Assembly (NCBI RefSeq): GCF_004214935.1
Contig: NZ_SFCC01000001.1
Location: forward strand, 186,001-250,000
Length of the DNA stretch: 64,000 bases
Direction: 5' to 3'
Source of the DNA: Amycolatopsis suaedae
Lineage (GTDB): Bacteria; Actinomycetota; Actinomycetes; Mycobacteriales; Pseudonocardiaceae
Shown here: positions 38,968-48,125 of the stretch, piece by piece
Position numbering within the stretch: the stretch's first letter is position 1
How the letters are laid out: every line of letters starts with the position of its first letter
The notes under the pieces: generated by a model
What the model was told of the DNA's origin: nothing
The model's database searches: none
The model's input: the letters and a program-made list of their open reading frames with translations, nothing else
Translations under genes and position numbers: made by a program

Positions 38968-39692
38968 CGCAGGGCCGGGATGCGCTCCTGGTACCGCTCG
39001 CGCAGCCGGATGTTGGCCTGGTCGCCACCGTCCACGTTGGAACTTTTCCACAGTGGAACCTCCACGTTCTCCGACGCAGCCAGGTCAAGAGTCGACACTA
39101 GGATCAGGTTCCACAGGTACGCGTTGACCACAGTGGACAGCGGTGCGGTGACGGGCGAGTCCTCGGGGTAGCTCGCGTCGCCGGGGCGGATACCGGAGTC
39201 GAGCACCACCGACGCCTCCTCGACCAGGGTGCTGCCCGCACGGCGGGGTGCCACCGCGACCGAGTCGACCGACGTCACCGCCACCACCCGGGTGCCGGCC
39301 GCGCGTGCGGTCGCGGCCAGCTCCACCGGGTACGGGTTGACCCCGGAGGTGGAGAAGACCACGAGCAGGTCCTGCGGCCCCGGCGCGGGCCCGGCCAGCA
39401 CCTCGGCGGCCAGACCCGAGCGGCGCTCGGTCAGCGTGCTGCTGTGCGCGCCGTGCAGCGGCAGCAGATCGGGGTGGTACAGCGGGTACACGCACGCCAG
39501 CCCGCCCGCCCGGTAGAACGTCTCCGCGACGGCGGCCAGCGAGTGGCCCGCGCCCGCGGTGTAGATCAGCGCGTCGGCCCGGATGCAGTCCACCACCAGC
39601 CGTGCTGTCTCGGCGATCCGGTCGGTGTTGCGATCCTCCGCACGCGCCAGCGCGTCGGTGGCCAGGCCGCCGAGTCGAGTGGTCTGCACCAC
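38964..39692 (-). CDS. SIS-domain (sugar isomerase-like) protein
   Basis: A 242-residue phosphosugar-binding protein with one SIS domain: ALIYTAGAGHSLAAVAETFYRAGGLA, DLLVVFSTSGVNPYPVELAATAR and GTRVVAVTSVDSVA. It probably isomerises or senses an amino-sugar phosphate; no partner kinase or transporter is near. GTG 39692 has AAGGGG four nt upstream; GTG 39689 is the next option. Earlier upstream sequence reads into the divergent promoter. It is coupled to the serine hydrolase gene by GTGA. Confidence 0.85.
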   Translation of the reverse strand: MVQTTRLGGLATDALARAEDRNTDRIAETARLVVDCIRADALIYTAGAGHSLAAVAETFYRAGGLACVYPLYHPDLLPLHGAHSSTLTERRSGLAAEVLAGPAPGPQDLLVVFSTSGVNPYPVELAATARAAGTRVVAVTSVDSVAVAPRRAGSTLVEEASVVLDSGIRPGDASYPEDSPVTAPLSTVVNAYLWNLILVSTLDLAASENVEVPLWKSSNVDGGDQANIRLRERYQERIPALR

Positions 39693-39766
39693 AGTGCCCC
39701 TTCCGGTCGGGTTCGTGATCCGAATCCACCTTGCCACGATCACCACGCTGCGGGGAGGCTGCGGGA

Positions 39767-40483
39767 ATGAACGACGACCGAATGGTGGCGGCACCGGCCG
39801 ATCACCCGGTGCTGTCCGTGCGCAGGCCGCCGGGCGCGGTCACCGGGATCGCGCTGGTCCTGCACGGCGGCGCCGAGCACGACACCGAGCGGGTCCGGCC
39901 ATGGCGGCTGGCCTACCTGCGGATGGTGCCGTTCGCGCGGGACCTGTTCCGCGCGGGCGGCCGCCACGGACTGGCCGTCGGCCTGCTGCGCAACCGGCTG
40001 CGTGGCTGGAACGAGCCGGCGCTCGATCCGGTTGTGGACACCCGGTGGGCGCTGGAACGCCTGCGAGCGGACCATCCGGACGTCCCGATCGTGCTGCTGG
40101 GCCACTCGCTCGGCGGCCGCGTCGCGTTGCGGGTGGCCGACGATCCGGCGGTGACCGGGGCCTGCGCGCTGGCGCCGTGGACCCCGGCAGGCGAACCGGT
40201 GGAGCCGGCCGCCGGCCGCAGGGTGCTCGTCGCGCACGGCACCAGGGACCGCGTCACCAGCGCGGCCGAGTCGCACGCGTTCTGTCTGCGGGCCGCCGCC
40301 CTGGCCGCCGGGATTGTCCGGTTCGAGGTCACCGACGAGGGACACTCCATGGTGCGCAGGCCCTCCGTGTGGACCCGGCTGGCCCGGGCTTTCACACTGG
40401 AGACACTGGCGCTGCCCACCGACGCCACGCTCGGCGGAGTGTGGAGTAAACCGGAGGCAGAACGGTTGCGAATCCGGATCTGA
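39767..40483 (+). CDS. Alpha/beta hydrolase
   Basis: A 238-residue single-domain hydrolase with the oxyanion motif ALVLHGGAEHD, nucleophile elbow LLGHSLGGR, the acid in AHGTRDRVTS and catalytic His in DEGHSMVRRP. It has no signal peptide. GGGGAGG lies eight nt before ATG 39767. It is followed after 30 bp by the cyclopropane-fatty-acid-synthase-like gene, probably in the same transcript, so an acyl-lipid substrate is possible. Confidence 0.88.
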   Translation: MNDDRMVAAPADHPVLSVRRPPGAVTGIALVLHGGAEHDTERVRPWRLAYLRMVPFARDLFRAGGRHGLAVGLLRNRLRGWNEPALDPVVDTRWALERLRADHPDVPIVLLGHSLGGRVALRVADDPAVTGACALAPWTPAGEPVEPAAGRRVLVAHGTRDRVTSAAESHAFCLRAAALAAGIVRFEVTDEGHSMVRRPSVWTRLARAFTLETLALPTDATLGGVWSKPEAERLRIRI

Positions 40484-40513
40484 CCCCGACAACAGAATCA
40501 AGGGAGGACAGTC

Positions 40514-41770
40514 GTGAGCACATCGAGCGTCGAATCGCCGAACCCGGCAGCGGGCCAGCGCTGGCCGGGACTCGCGACACCGCCGAGGGCGCCGTGGCGT
40601 GCCCGCATCGCCGAGGCGTTGTTCCGCAGGGCCGTGCGCCCCCTCGACGTGCGGATCACCCTGCCCGACGGCAGCACGCTGGGCGCGGGCGGCGCGGGCG
40701 CGCCCGAGATGCGGCTGCGCAGGCCCGCCGCGTTCTTCCACCGGCTGGGTGCCGACACGAAGATCGGCTTCGGCGAGGCGTACATGGTGGGGGACTGGAC
40801 CACCGACGCGCTGGCCGAGTTGCTGACGCCGTTCGCCGAGCGGATGGCGACGCTGATTCCCCCTGTGCTGCAACGGTTCCGGCGGCTCGTCGAGCGGCAG
40901 CAGCCGCGCGGTGAGCGGAACACGGTCGAGGGCGCCCGGTCCAACATCCACCGTCACTACGACCTGTCCAACGACCTGTTCGCCACCTTCCTCGACGAGA
41001 CGATGACCTACTCGTCGGCGCTGTTCGCGCCCGGCGAGGACGACCTCGCCGCCGCCCAGCGGCGCAAGATCGACGGCGTGCTGGACTACGCGGGCGTCCG
41101 CGAGGGCAGCAGGGTGCTGGAGATCGGGACCGGCTGGGGCGAGCTGGCGCTGCGCGCCGCGGGCAGGGGAGCGCGGGTCACCTCGCTCACCATCTCCACC
41201 GAGCAGCGCAAGCTGGCCACCGAGCGGATCGCCGCGGCGGGCCTGGCCGACCGGGTCGACGTGCAGCTGCGCGACTACCGGCACGCCGAGGGCGAGTACG
41301 ACGCCGTGGTCAGCGTGGAGATGATCGAGGCGGTCGGCGCGGCGTACTGGCCGACGTTCTTCGACACCGTCGGCAGGCGGCTACGGCCGGGCGGGAAGTT
41401 CGGCATCCAGGCCATCACCATGGCCCACGACCGGATGCTGGCCGCGGCCGACACCTACACCTGGGTCCACAAGTACATCTTCCCCGGCGGGCTCATCCCT
41501 TCGGTGGAGTCGGTCCAGCGCGGCGTCGCCGAGCACGGCGGGCTGCGGCTGCAGGCGGTGCGGGAGTTCGGCCAGGACTACGCCCGCACGCTGCGCATGT
41601 GGCGGGACCGGTTCACCCAGCGCTGGAACGACGTGGCCGCGCTCGGCTTCGACGAGGTGTTCCGCCGGATGTGGGAGTTCTACCTGGCCTATTCCGAGGC
41701 GGGCTTCCGGTCCGGCTACCTCAAGGTTCACCAGTTCGGCTTCGCCAAACCGGCCGAAACAACCACTTAG
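40514..41770 (+). CDS. Cyclopropane-fatty-acyl-phospholipid synthase-like methyltransferase
   Basis: SAM-dependent enzyme of the CFA synthase/mycolic acid cyclopropanase family, modifying double bonds in membrane lipid acyl chains. The 418-residue product has an N-terminal lipid-binding domain (about 35-125), then SNIHRHYDLSNDLFATFLDETMTYSSALF (in parts), the SAM motif VLEIGTGWGELALRAA, and EMIEAVGAAYWPTFF, all characteristic. GGGAGGA precedes GTG 40514. It could act on the products of the desaturase at 8136-9047. Confidence 0.92.
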   Translation: MSTSSVESPNPAAGQRWPGLATPPRAPWRARIAEALFRRAVRPLDVRITLPDGSTLGAGGAGAPEMRLRRPAAFFHRLGADTKIGFGEAYMVGDWTTDALAELLTPFAERMATLIPPVLQRFRRLVERQQPRGERNTVEGARSNIHRHYDLSNDLFATFLDETMTYSSALFAPGEDDLAAAQRRKIDGVLDYAGVREGSRVLEIGTGWGELALRAAGRGARVTSLTISTEQRKLATERIAAAGLADRVDVQLRDYRHAEGEYDAVVSVEMIEAVGAAYWPTFFDTVGRRLRPGGKFGIQAITMAHDRMLAAADTYTWVHKYIFPGGLIPSVESVQRGVAEHGGLRLQAVREFGQDYARTLRMWRDRFTQRWNDVAALGFDEVFRRMWEFYLAYSEAGFRSGYLKVHQFGFAKPAETTT

Positions 41771-41852
41771 GGGTGTCGGGCGTCCCTAGTTCGACGGCCT
41801 GCGGTTCACTTGTGACCGACAGGGCAGCCGAACGCGGAACGGGAGATGGGCG

Positions 41853-43022
41853 ATGACCTACGGCGGAGACTACGGCGGGCCGCCCCCGCAGCCTCGCCGT
41901 CCACGAGGCCCCCGCCAGCACCAGCACACGCGGATGATGCCGCTGCCGGGACGGGAGGGCGAGCCGCCGCCCTACGTGCCGCCGAGCACCGTGCGTGCGG
42001 AGCCGCCGCGTCGTGACGTGCCGCCCCCGCCGCCCCAGGACCAGCGCAGGCCGCCGATGCGCCCGCCGCGCAGGCGGCGGCGCTGGAGCGTGGGCAAGGT
42101 ACTGCTCAGCCTGCTGATGGTGTTCGTGGTGCTGCTCGCCGGTGTGTGGATCTACCTGGAGTTCTCCATCAACCGGGTGGACGCGCTGGCCGACTACGAC
42201 GGCAGGCCCGCCGCCGCGTCGGGCACCAACTGGCTGATCGTCGGATCGGACTCGCGGGCCGGGCTCGACCCGGAGGACGAGGCCAGGCTGTCGACCGGTG
42301 ACACGGCAGGTCAGCGCACCGACTCGATCATGCTGGCGCACATCCCGGACAACGACACCCCGCCGACGCTGCTCAGCCTGCCGCGGGACTCCCAGGTGAA
42401 GATCCCCGGCCACGGGACCAACAAGATCAACGCCGCGTTCTCGTTCGGCGGCCCGGCGCTGCTGGCGAAGACCGTCGAGCAGGCCACCGGCCTGCGGATC
42501 GACCACTACGCGGAGATCGGGTTCGGCGGGTTCGCCGGCATCGTCGACGCCATCGGTGGTGTCGAGATGTGCCTGGACCAGGAGATGAACGACACCAAGA
42601 CCGGCGCGAAGCTGGCCGCGGGGTGCCAGGAACTCGACGGCGCGCAGGCGCTGAGCTTCGTCCGCATGCGCTACAGCGCGGCGACACCGCGGTCGGACCT
42701 CGACCGGGTGGCCAACCAGCGCAAGTTCATCGGCGCGCTGGTCAACGAGATGTCCAGCCCGGCGACCCTGCTGAACCCGTTCGACGTGATCCCGCTGCTG
42801 TCGGAGGCACCCGAGGCGCTGACCATGGACACCGGCGACCACGTGCACAACCTGGTCGGGCTGGCCTGGGCGATGCGGGGCATCTCCTCCGGTGGCGTGG
42901 TCACGACGACGGTGCCGGTGACGTCGGCGTCGGCGGAGACCTGGGACAAGAAGAAGTCCGGTCAGCTCTTCGACGCGCTGCGCAACGACACCCCGATCCC
43001 GGACAGCGTGATCGTGAATTAG
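41853..43022 (+). CDS. LytR-CpsA-Psr (LCP) family cell-wall ligase
   Basis: Membrane-anchored LCP protein, which transfers lipid-linked glycopolymers (for example arabinogalactan or teichoic-acid-like chains) to peptidoglycan. The 389 residues have a proline/arginine-rich cytoplasmic tail (1-80), a single membrane helix (about 82-103), and the extracellular LCP domain with TNWLIVGSDSRAG, RTDSIMLAHI, LSLPRDSQVKIPGHG and LSFVRMRYS, including the conserved arginines and acids. A GGGAG six nt upstream fits ATG 41853. The gene ends in the repeat cluster at 43023. Confidence 0.94.
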   Translation: MTYGGDYGGPPPQPRRPRGPRQHQHTRMMPLPGREGEPPPYVPPSTVRAEPPRRDVPPPPPQDQRRPPMRPPRRRRRWSVGKVLLSLLMVFVVLLAGVWIYLEFSINRVDALADYDGRPAAASGTNWLIVGSDSRAGLDPEDEARLSTGDTAGQRTDSIMLAHIPDNDTPPTLLSLPRDSQVKIPGHGTNKINAAFSFGGPALLAKTVEQATGLRIDHYAEIGFGGFAGIVDAIGGVEMCLDQEMNDTKTGAKLAAGCQELDGAQALSFVRMRYSAATPRSDLDRVANQRKFIGALVNEMSSPATLLNPFDVIPLLSEAPEALTMDTGDHVHNLVGLAWAMRGISSGGVVTTTVPVTSASAETWDKKKSGQLFDALRNDTPIPDSVIVN

Positions 43023-43119
43023 CGCGAGTCGTACGCACAGCCGCGCGAGTCGTAGGTTCCCACGCGCGAGTTCGCGATTCGGAACCTACGACTCGCGCGT
43101 GAGAACGTACGACTCGCGG
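43023..43119. repeat. Nested inverted GCGAGT-type repeats between LCP gene and bcp
   Basis: The whole gap between two convergent genes is repeat. An outer pair CGCGAGTCGTACG (43023-43035) / CGTACGACTCGCG (43106-43118) encloses an inner perfect 19-bp pair CGCGCGAGTCGTAGGTTCC (43042-43060) / its complement (43081-43099). The left side is also built from 21-bp tandem steps, the same unit type as in elements A and B. A bidirectional terminator role is likely. Confidence 0.8.
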
Positions 43120-43572
43120 TCAGGCGCGGGCTCGGAGAGCTTTGAGGGCCTCGTCGGCGTGCACGGACATGCGCAGCTCGCTCTTGATCACCGCGAGCAC
43201 GGTGCGGTCGGTGTCGATGACGAACGTCTGCCGCCGGGTGAGCAGCGGGCCGAACCGGCGGCGCACGTCGAACAGCCGCGCCACCGTGCCGTCCGGGTCG
43301 GACAGCAGCGGGTAGTCGAACCCGTGTGCCGCCGAGAACTCGGCCTGCCGGTCCACGGTGTCCGGGCTGATCCCGACGCGCTGCGCGCCCGCCTCGGCGA
43401 ACTCCGCGGCCAGATCACGGAAATGGCAGCTCTCCGCCGTGCAGCCCGACGTCATGGCCGCGGGGTAGAAGAACAGCACCACCGGCCCGTCGGCGAGCAG
43501 ATCGGACAGTGACCGGGGCGTGCCGGTGTCGTCGGGGAGGGTGAAGTCCGGCGCGAGGTCTCCCTGCTTCAT
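43120..43572 (-). CDS. bcp: Peroxiredoxin of the Bcp/PrxQ family
   Basis: Thiol peroxidase that detoxifies peroxides in the cytoplasm. The 150-residue protein has the family layout with FFYPAAMTSGCTAESCHFRD: the peroxidatic cysteine at about 44 and the resolving cysteine five residues later. The usual KD-T-P before the first cysteine is AAM-T-S here, so the active-site Pro is replaced by Ser, which is unusual. ATG 43572 is supported by CATGAT six nt upstream. Confidence 0.92.
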   Translation of the reverse strand: MKQGDLAPDFTLPDDTGTPRSLSDLLADGPVVLFFYPAAMTSGCTAESCHFRDLAAEFAEAGAQRVGISPDTVDRQAEFSAAHGFDYPLLSDPDGTVARLFDVRRRFGPLLTRRQTFVIDTDRTVLAVIKSELRMSVHADEALKALRARA

Positions 43573-43578
43573 GCGCCG

Positions 43579-43584
43579 ATCATG
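43579..43584 (-). promoter_or_regulatory. -10 box of bcp
   Basis: CATGAT on the minus strand, six nt before ATG 43572. It lies in the 14-bp gap downstream of the GGDEF-EAL-like gene, indicating a separate promoter. Confidence 0.4.
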
Positions 43585-43586
43585 CC

Positions 43587-45452
43587 CTACCCGGCGGCGT
43601 GCCGCGCGATCATCTCCTCGACGTCGTCGGCCGTGGCGGACTCGGTGACGAACGGCCCGCGGGCGGCGATCACGCCGACTTCCCTGAGCCGCCCGGCCTG
43701 CTCCAGGCTGCGTACGCCTTCCGCGCCGATCCGCAGGTTCATCTCCCGGCCGCGGGTGACCAGGTGCGACAGGTGCCGCGTCGCGGCCTCGTCGGCGGTC
43801 TCGGCCACGGCGTCCACCACGTCACCGGACAGGATGATGTGCCGGACCGGCAGCTGGTGCTTGCGGATCAGCTCCAGATCCGCCGTGCCCGACACGGCCA
43901 GCACCAGGTGCGCGCCGAGGTCGGCGAGGACCGCCAGCGAGTCGATCACCTCGCCGTTCGGGTCGAGCACCGACGGCCCGTCCGTGCACAGCCGCAGTGC
44001 CCGCGCCGGCAGGTTGTTGCGGTCCAGCTCCTCCTTGACCATCAGCACCAGGTCCGGATCGGTCGCCAGCCGGTACGGCAGCCGCAGGCAGACGTCCGGA
44101 GCGGCGGCGCCGAAGCGTTCCTGCCAGCGGGCGGTCGCCGCGAGCGCCTCCTTCAGCAGCCACCGGCCCAGCGGGATCATCATCCCGGTCTCCTCGGCCA
44201 GCGGGAAGAACTCGTCGGACTCGAGCAGCCCGAATTCCGTGTGGTGCCAGCGAACACCGGCGTTGACCGCCGCGAGCTGGGCGGGATCGGCCAGTTTCAC
44301 CGTCGGCTGGTAGATCAGCGAGAACTCGCCGTTCTCCAGCGCACCGGCGATGGCCGCGCCGAGCCGGTACCGGCTGCGGTCCTTGGCGTCCAGCTCCGGG
44401 TCGAACAGCATCCACTGCGCCTTGCCTGCCTCCTTGGCGCGGTGCAGTGCGATCTCCGCCGCCCGCTGCAGCTCCGACGGGTCGGCACCGGCCGCGGCCC
44501 GCACGACGATGCCCGCGCTGGCGCTCACGCCGATCCCGATGCCCTCCAGATAGGTCGGCTCGCCGAGTTCCTCCAGCGCCCGCTGCACCAGCGCGATGAC
44601 CTCGGTGGCGTTGAGTTCTCCTTGCAGCAGCACGGCGAAACCGTCGCCGGACAGCCGGGCCAGCACCGCCTCGTGCTCGCCGAACACCGCGGCCAGCTTG
44701 CGGGCGACACCCCGCAGCACCTGGTCGCCGACTCCGGCGCCCAGCCCGTCGTTGACGACCTTGAACCCGTCGACGTCGAGGTAGACCAGCGCGAGCTGGC
44801 CGGGACGGCCCGAGCCGATCGCCGTCTCCAGCTGGGCGGCGAAGCTGGTTGAGTTCGGCAGCCCGGTGAGGCTGTCGTGCAACGTCTGGTACCGCAGCTT
44901 CTCCTGCAGCAGGTGCAGGTCGTTCACGTCCTCGACCATCATCACCGGGTACGCCGAACCCGGTGCGTCGCCCGGCAGGTGCGCCAGCGTGACGTTGACC
45001 CACAGCGGCTCGTCGTCGGCGTTGGTCAGCTCGATCAGCTGGCGGTACAGCGACATGTCCTGCGTCGCCAGCTCGGACAGCCCGTCGGCGAGCATGGCGG
45101 CGGCGCCGGTGTCGGTGGCGAGATCGGCGATCATGGTGCCGCGCAACGATTCCGGGGTGCGGCCGAGCATCTTGCCCAGCGCCGGATTGGCCTCGACGAT
45201 CTCGCCGGCCCGGTCGGCCAGCGCGATGCCCAGCGGTGACGCCGCGTAGAGCCCGGCGAACCGCAGCACGGCGGCCTGCCGCGCCTGTTCCTCCTGAGCG
45301 CGGACCTCACCGGCGAAGCGGAACAGCCGTTCCTCGATCTGTTCGCTCGGCAGGCTTACTCCGTCCGTGTCGGCCAGGGTTGTGGCCCACCGGCGGACGA
45401 TCTCCACCAATCCTGGTGCGTCACCAGGTCTCGGCACACTCCACCTCTTCAT
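43587..45452 (-). CDS. PAS-GGDEF-EAL protein with degenerate catalytic motifs
   Basis: Cyclic-di-GMP-related signalling protein of 621 residues, soluble. Order: N-terminal helical region (1-60), PAS domain (about 62-185, PLGIALADRAGEIVEANPAL), GGDEF domain (about 190-350) and EAL domain (about 365-610). The GGDEF signature is SGDGF (268-272). The EAL signature position reads NAG (397-399) and the usual DDFGTGYSSL loop is missing. Both activities are therefore probably lost and the protein likely acts as a sensor or binding partner. ATG 45452 is not supported by a good ribosome site, so the start is less sure. Confidence 0.88.
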   Translation of the reverse strand: MKRWSVPRPGDAPGLVEIVRRWATTLADTDGVSLPSEQIEERLFRFAGEVRAQEEQARQAAVLRFAGLYAASPLGIALADRAGEIVEANPALGKMLGRTPESLRGTMIADLATDTGAAAMLADGLSELATQDMSLYRQLIELTNADDEPLWVNVTLAHLPGDAPGSAYPVMMVEDVNDLHLLQEKLRYQTLHDSLTGLPNSTSFAAQLETAIGSGRPGQLALVYLDVDGFKVVNDGLGAGVGDQVLRGVARKLAAVFGEHEAVLARLSGDGFAVLLQGELNATEVIALVQRALEELGEPTYLEGIGIGVSASAGIVVRAAAGADPSELQRAAEIALHRAKEAGKAQWMLFDPELDAKDRSRYRLGAAIAGALENGEFSLIYQPTVKLADPAQLAAVNAGVRWHHTEFGLLESDEFFPLAEETGMMIPLGRWLLKEALAATARWQERFGAAAPDVCLRLPYRLATDPDLVLMVKEELDRNNLPARALRLCTDGPSVLDPNGEVIDSLAVLADLGAHLVLAVSGTADLELIRKHQLPVRHIILSGDVVDAVAETADEAATRHLSHLVTRGREMNLRIGAEGVRSLEQAGRLREVGVIAARGPFVTESATADDVEEMIARHAAG

Positions 45453-45635
45453 GCCCGAAGGAAGGCCAGCTCAACGCCCCGGGTGCGGATCCAGGCACAC
45501 GCCAGGTACGAGTTGGCCGAGAGCCCTGCCACGTCATCATGGTGCGAGTGGAGTGTCTACCGGCTGAAGGAGTGATGATCAGTGCCCATTTCATTACTCT
45601 GTGTACCACTTGTTCACGATCGTGGCTACCCCCGT

Positions 45636-45673
45636 GGTGAGTGGCCCGCTTCCTCGAAAACAGGCCACTCACC
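45636..45673. terminator. Terminator hairpin downstream of metE
   Basis: GGTGAGTGGCC (45636-45646) and GGCCACTCACC (45663-45673) are perfect 11-bp complements with a 16-nt loop. It lies 12 bp past the metE stop and is also upstream of the GGDEF-EAL-like gene, so it separates the two transcripts. Confidence 0.7.
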
Positions 45674-45684
45674 AGGGGATGTTG

Positions 45685-47982
45685 TCAGTCGGTCAATTCC
45701 GCCCGGACCTGACCCGTCGCAGTGACAAGGTTACTCAGCGAAGGTTCCACCTCCGCGTAACCCCGGGTCTTCAGGCCGCAGTCCGGGTTGACCCACAGAC
45801 GGTCCGCGGGCACGGCGTCGAGTGCCTTGCGCAGCAGCGCCGACACCTCGTCGGTGTCCGGGACCCTCGGCGAGTGGATGTCGTACACGCCGGGGCCCAC
45901 CCCGCGGCCGAAACCGCCGGCGGCGAGGTCCTCCAGCACCTCCATCCGCGAACGGGCCGCCTCGATGCTGGTGACGTCGGCGTCGATGGCGTCGATAGCC
46001 GGGAGGATGTCACCGAACTCCGAGTAGCACATGTGCGTGTGGATCTGCGTCGAGTCGGCGATGCCCGACGTCGCCAGCCGGAACGACGCGACGGCCCAGT
46101 CGAAGTAGGCCGCGTGCTCGGCCGCGCGCAGCGGCAGCAGCTCCCGCAGCGCCGGCTCGTCGACCTGGATGATCCGGATTCCGGCCGACTCCAGGTCGTG
46201 CACCTCGTCGCGGATGGCCAGCGCCACCTGCCGCGCGGTGTCGCCCAGCGGCTGGTCGTCGCGGACGAACGACCAGGCCAGGATCGTCACCGGCGCGGTC
46301 AGCATGCCCTTGACCGGCTTGCTGGTCAGCGACTGGGCGTAGGAGGCCCACCGCACGGTCATCGGCTCCGGCCGGGACACGTCGCCGTACAGGATCGGCG
46401 GGCGCACACAGCGCGAGCCGTAGGACTGCACCCAGCCGTGCTCGGTGGCCGCGAACCCGTTCAGCTGCTCGGCGAAGTACTGCACCATGTCGTTGCGCTC
46501 GGGCTCACCGTGCACCAGGACGTCCAGCCCCAGCTCCTCCTGCAGCCGGATGACCTTCTCGATCTCCGCCCGCATCGCGGTCTGGTACGTGTCGCCGTCG
46601 ATGGTGCCCGCGCGGAACGCCGCCCGCGCCTTGCGGACCTCGGCGGTCTGCGGGAACGACCCGATGGTCGTGGTGGGCAGCGGCGGCAGGCCCAGCGTCT
46701 GCCGCTGGGCCTGCGCCCGGCGGGCGTAGTCGCCGCGGACGCTGTGCTCCGGCCGCAGCGAGTCCAGCCGGGCACGCACCCGGTCGTCGCGCAGGTCGGC
46801 GGCGCCCGCCCGGTCGGCCGTGGCCGCCCGTGCGGCGGCGAGCCGGTCGGCGACCGCCTCGGTGCCCTCGGCCAGCGCCGCGCCCAGCAGCACCACCTCG
46901 TCGACCTTCTGCTCGGCGAACGCCAGCCAGCCGCGCACCCTCGGGTCGATGCCGGTCTCGACGTCGACCGTGTAGGGAACGTGCAGCAGCGAGCAGGACG
47001 TCGACACGCTCACCGACCCGGCGGTGCCGAGCAGGGTCGCCGCCTTGGCCAGCGCCGCGTCGACGTCGACCCGCCAGATGTTGCGGCCGTCGACCACCCC
47101 GGCCACGACCTCCTTGTCCCGCAGCGCGCCCTCGGCGGCCACGGCCCGTACCGCGGCGGGGTCGGTGACCAGGTCGACGGCCAGCGCGTCGATGGGGGAG
47201 CGGGCCAGCACGCCCAGCCCGTCGCCGAGCGCGCCGAAGTACCCGGCGACCAGCAGCCTCGGCCGGTCGGTGAGCCCGCCGAGCACGCGGTAGGCGGTTG
47301 CCAGGGCGTCCAGCTCGTCCTGGGTGCGGTCGGCCGCGAAGGCAGGCTCGTCCAGCTGCACCCACGGCACGCCCTCGGCGTGCAGCTGGGCCAGCAGCTC
47401 GGTGTAGGCGCCCAGCAGCGACTCCAGCAGGTCCAGCGGGCGGAAGTCCTCCGGAGCGCCGGAGGCCGCCTTGGCCAGCAGCAGGTAGGTGACCGGGCCG
47501 ACCAGCACCGGCCGGGTGACGACGCCGGCCGCGCGAGCTTCGCGGAACTCGTCCAGCGGCTTGCTGCCCGCCAGCGTGAAGGCCGTGTCCGGGCCCAGCT
47601 CGGGCACCAGGTAGTGGTAGTTGGTGTCGAACCACTTGGTCATCTCGAGCGCAGGCGCCTCCTGCACCCCGCGGGCGGCGGCGAAGTAGGTGTCGACAGG
47701 CGACAGGCCCAGGCCGGTGAACCGCGACGGCAGCGCGCCGAACAGCACGCTCGCGTCGAGCACCTGGTCGTAGAAGGAGAAGGTGTTGGAGGGCACGGAG
47801 TTCAGGCCGGCGCCGGCCAGCCTGCGCCAGGTGTCCACGCGCAGGCCGCGGGCCACCTCGTTCAGCTCGGCCTCGTCGATCCGGCCCGCCCAGTAGCGTT
47901 CGACGGCCTTCTTCAGCTCCCGGTCGGGCCCGATCCGGGGATACCCCAGAACGGTCGTGCCAACGCGGTTGTGGTCTGTCAC
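45685..47982 (-). CDS. metE: Cobalamin-independent methionine synthase
   Basis: Transfers a methyl group from methyltetrahydropteroyl-triglutamate to homocysteine, the last step of methionine synthesis, without vitamin B12. The 765-residue protein has the two similar barrel domains of MetE. The N-terminal half begins [19 protein letters not shown]. The zinc site is in the C-terminal half with [13 protein letters not shown] and [17 protein letters not shown] precedes GTG 47982. Open frame upstream of the GTG lies in the riboswitch and is not coding. Transcription is under the cobalamin riboswitch at 48126-48365. Confidence 0.97.
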   Translation of the reverse strand: MTDHNRVGTTVLGYPRIGPDRELKKAVERYWAGRIDEAELNEVARGLRVDTWRRLAGAGLNSVPSNTFSFYDQVLDASVLFGALPSRFTGLGLSPVDTYFAAARGVQEAPALEMTKWFDTNYHYLVPELGPDTAFTLAGSKPLDEFREARAAGVVTRPVLVGPVTYLLLAKAASGAPEDFRPLDLLESLLGAYTELLAQLHAEGVPWVQLDEPAFAADRTQDELDALATAYRVLGGLTDRPRLLVAGYFGALGDGLGVLARSPIDALAVDLVTDPAAVRAVAAEGALRDKEVVAGVVDGRNIWRVDVDAALAKAATLLGTAGSVSVSTSCSLLHVPYTVDVETGIDPRVRGWLAFAEQKVDEVVLLGAALAEGTEAVADRLAAARAATADRAGAADLRDDRVRARLDSLRPEHSVRGDYARRAQAQRQTLGLPPLPTTTIGSFPQTAEVRKARAAFRAGTIDGDTYQTAMRAEIEKVIRLQEELGLDVLVHGEPERNDMVQYFAEQLNGFAATEHGWVQSYGSRCVRPPILYGDVSRPEPMTVRWASYAQSLTSKPVKGMLTAPVTILAWSFVRDDQPLGDTARQVALAIRDEVHDLESAGIRIIQVDEPALRELLPLRAAEHAAYFDWAVASFRLATSGIADSTQIHTHMCYSEFGDILPAIDAIDADVTSIEAARSRMEVLEDLAAGGFGRGVGPGVYDIHSPRVPDTDEVSALLRKALDAVPADRLWVNPDCGLKTRGYAEVEPSLSNLVTATGQVRAELTD

Positions 47983-47999
47983 TAGCTCTCTCCTCGCGA

Positions 48000-48015
48000 G
48001 CTCGTTCGAACGAGC
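48000..48015 (-). promoter_or_regulatory. Palindrome just upstream of the metE ribosome site
   Basis: GCTCGTTCGAACGAGC is a perfect 16-bp palindrome, seven nt before the GGAGAG of metE. It may form a hairpin in the riboswitch leader and take part in its expression platform. Confidence 0.35.
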
Positions 48016-48103
48016 CCGGGTCAGGCGAGAGAGCGCATGCGAACCGGGCGAGGGCACCGGCCACCGCCTGGTTCGGACGAGCCTGCCCGCGTGGCCCGGA
48101 CCC

Positions 48104-48124
48104 GCGCGTGCCGGCGGCACGCGC
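48104..48124 (-). terminator. Hairpin after the cobalamin aptamer
   Basis: GCGCGTGCC (48104-48112) and GGCACGCGC (48116-48124) are perfect 9-bp complements around a 3-nt loop. It follows directly the 3' end of the aptamer, the usual position of an intrinsic terminator or anti-sequestor in B12 riboswitches. No T-run follows. Confidence 0.45.
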
Positions 48125-48125
48125 A

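Noticed and set aside
38968..39051. Longer start of the serine hydrolase at 39051
   Set aside because: It lies inside the SIS gene in another frame; GTG 38967 overlaps the SIS stop, as is usual for coupled genes.
43023..43119. CRISPR or tRNA-like structure
   Set aside because: The stems have no tRNA-like cloverleaf and no spacers. They are inverted repeats of the GCGAGT family.
45601..47985. A 794-codon open frame opposite metE
   Set aside because: It is antisense to metE, without domains, and its composition is that of a shadow.
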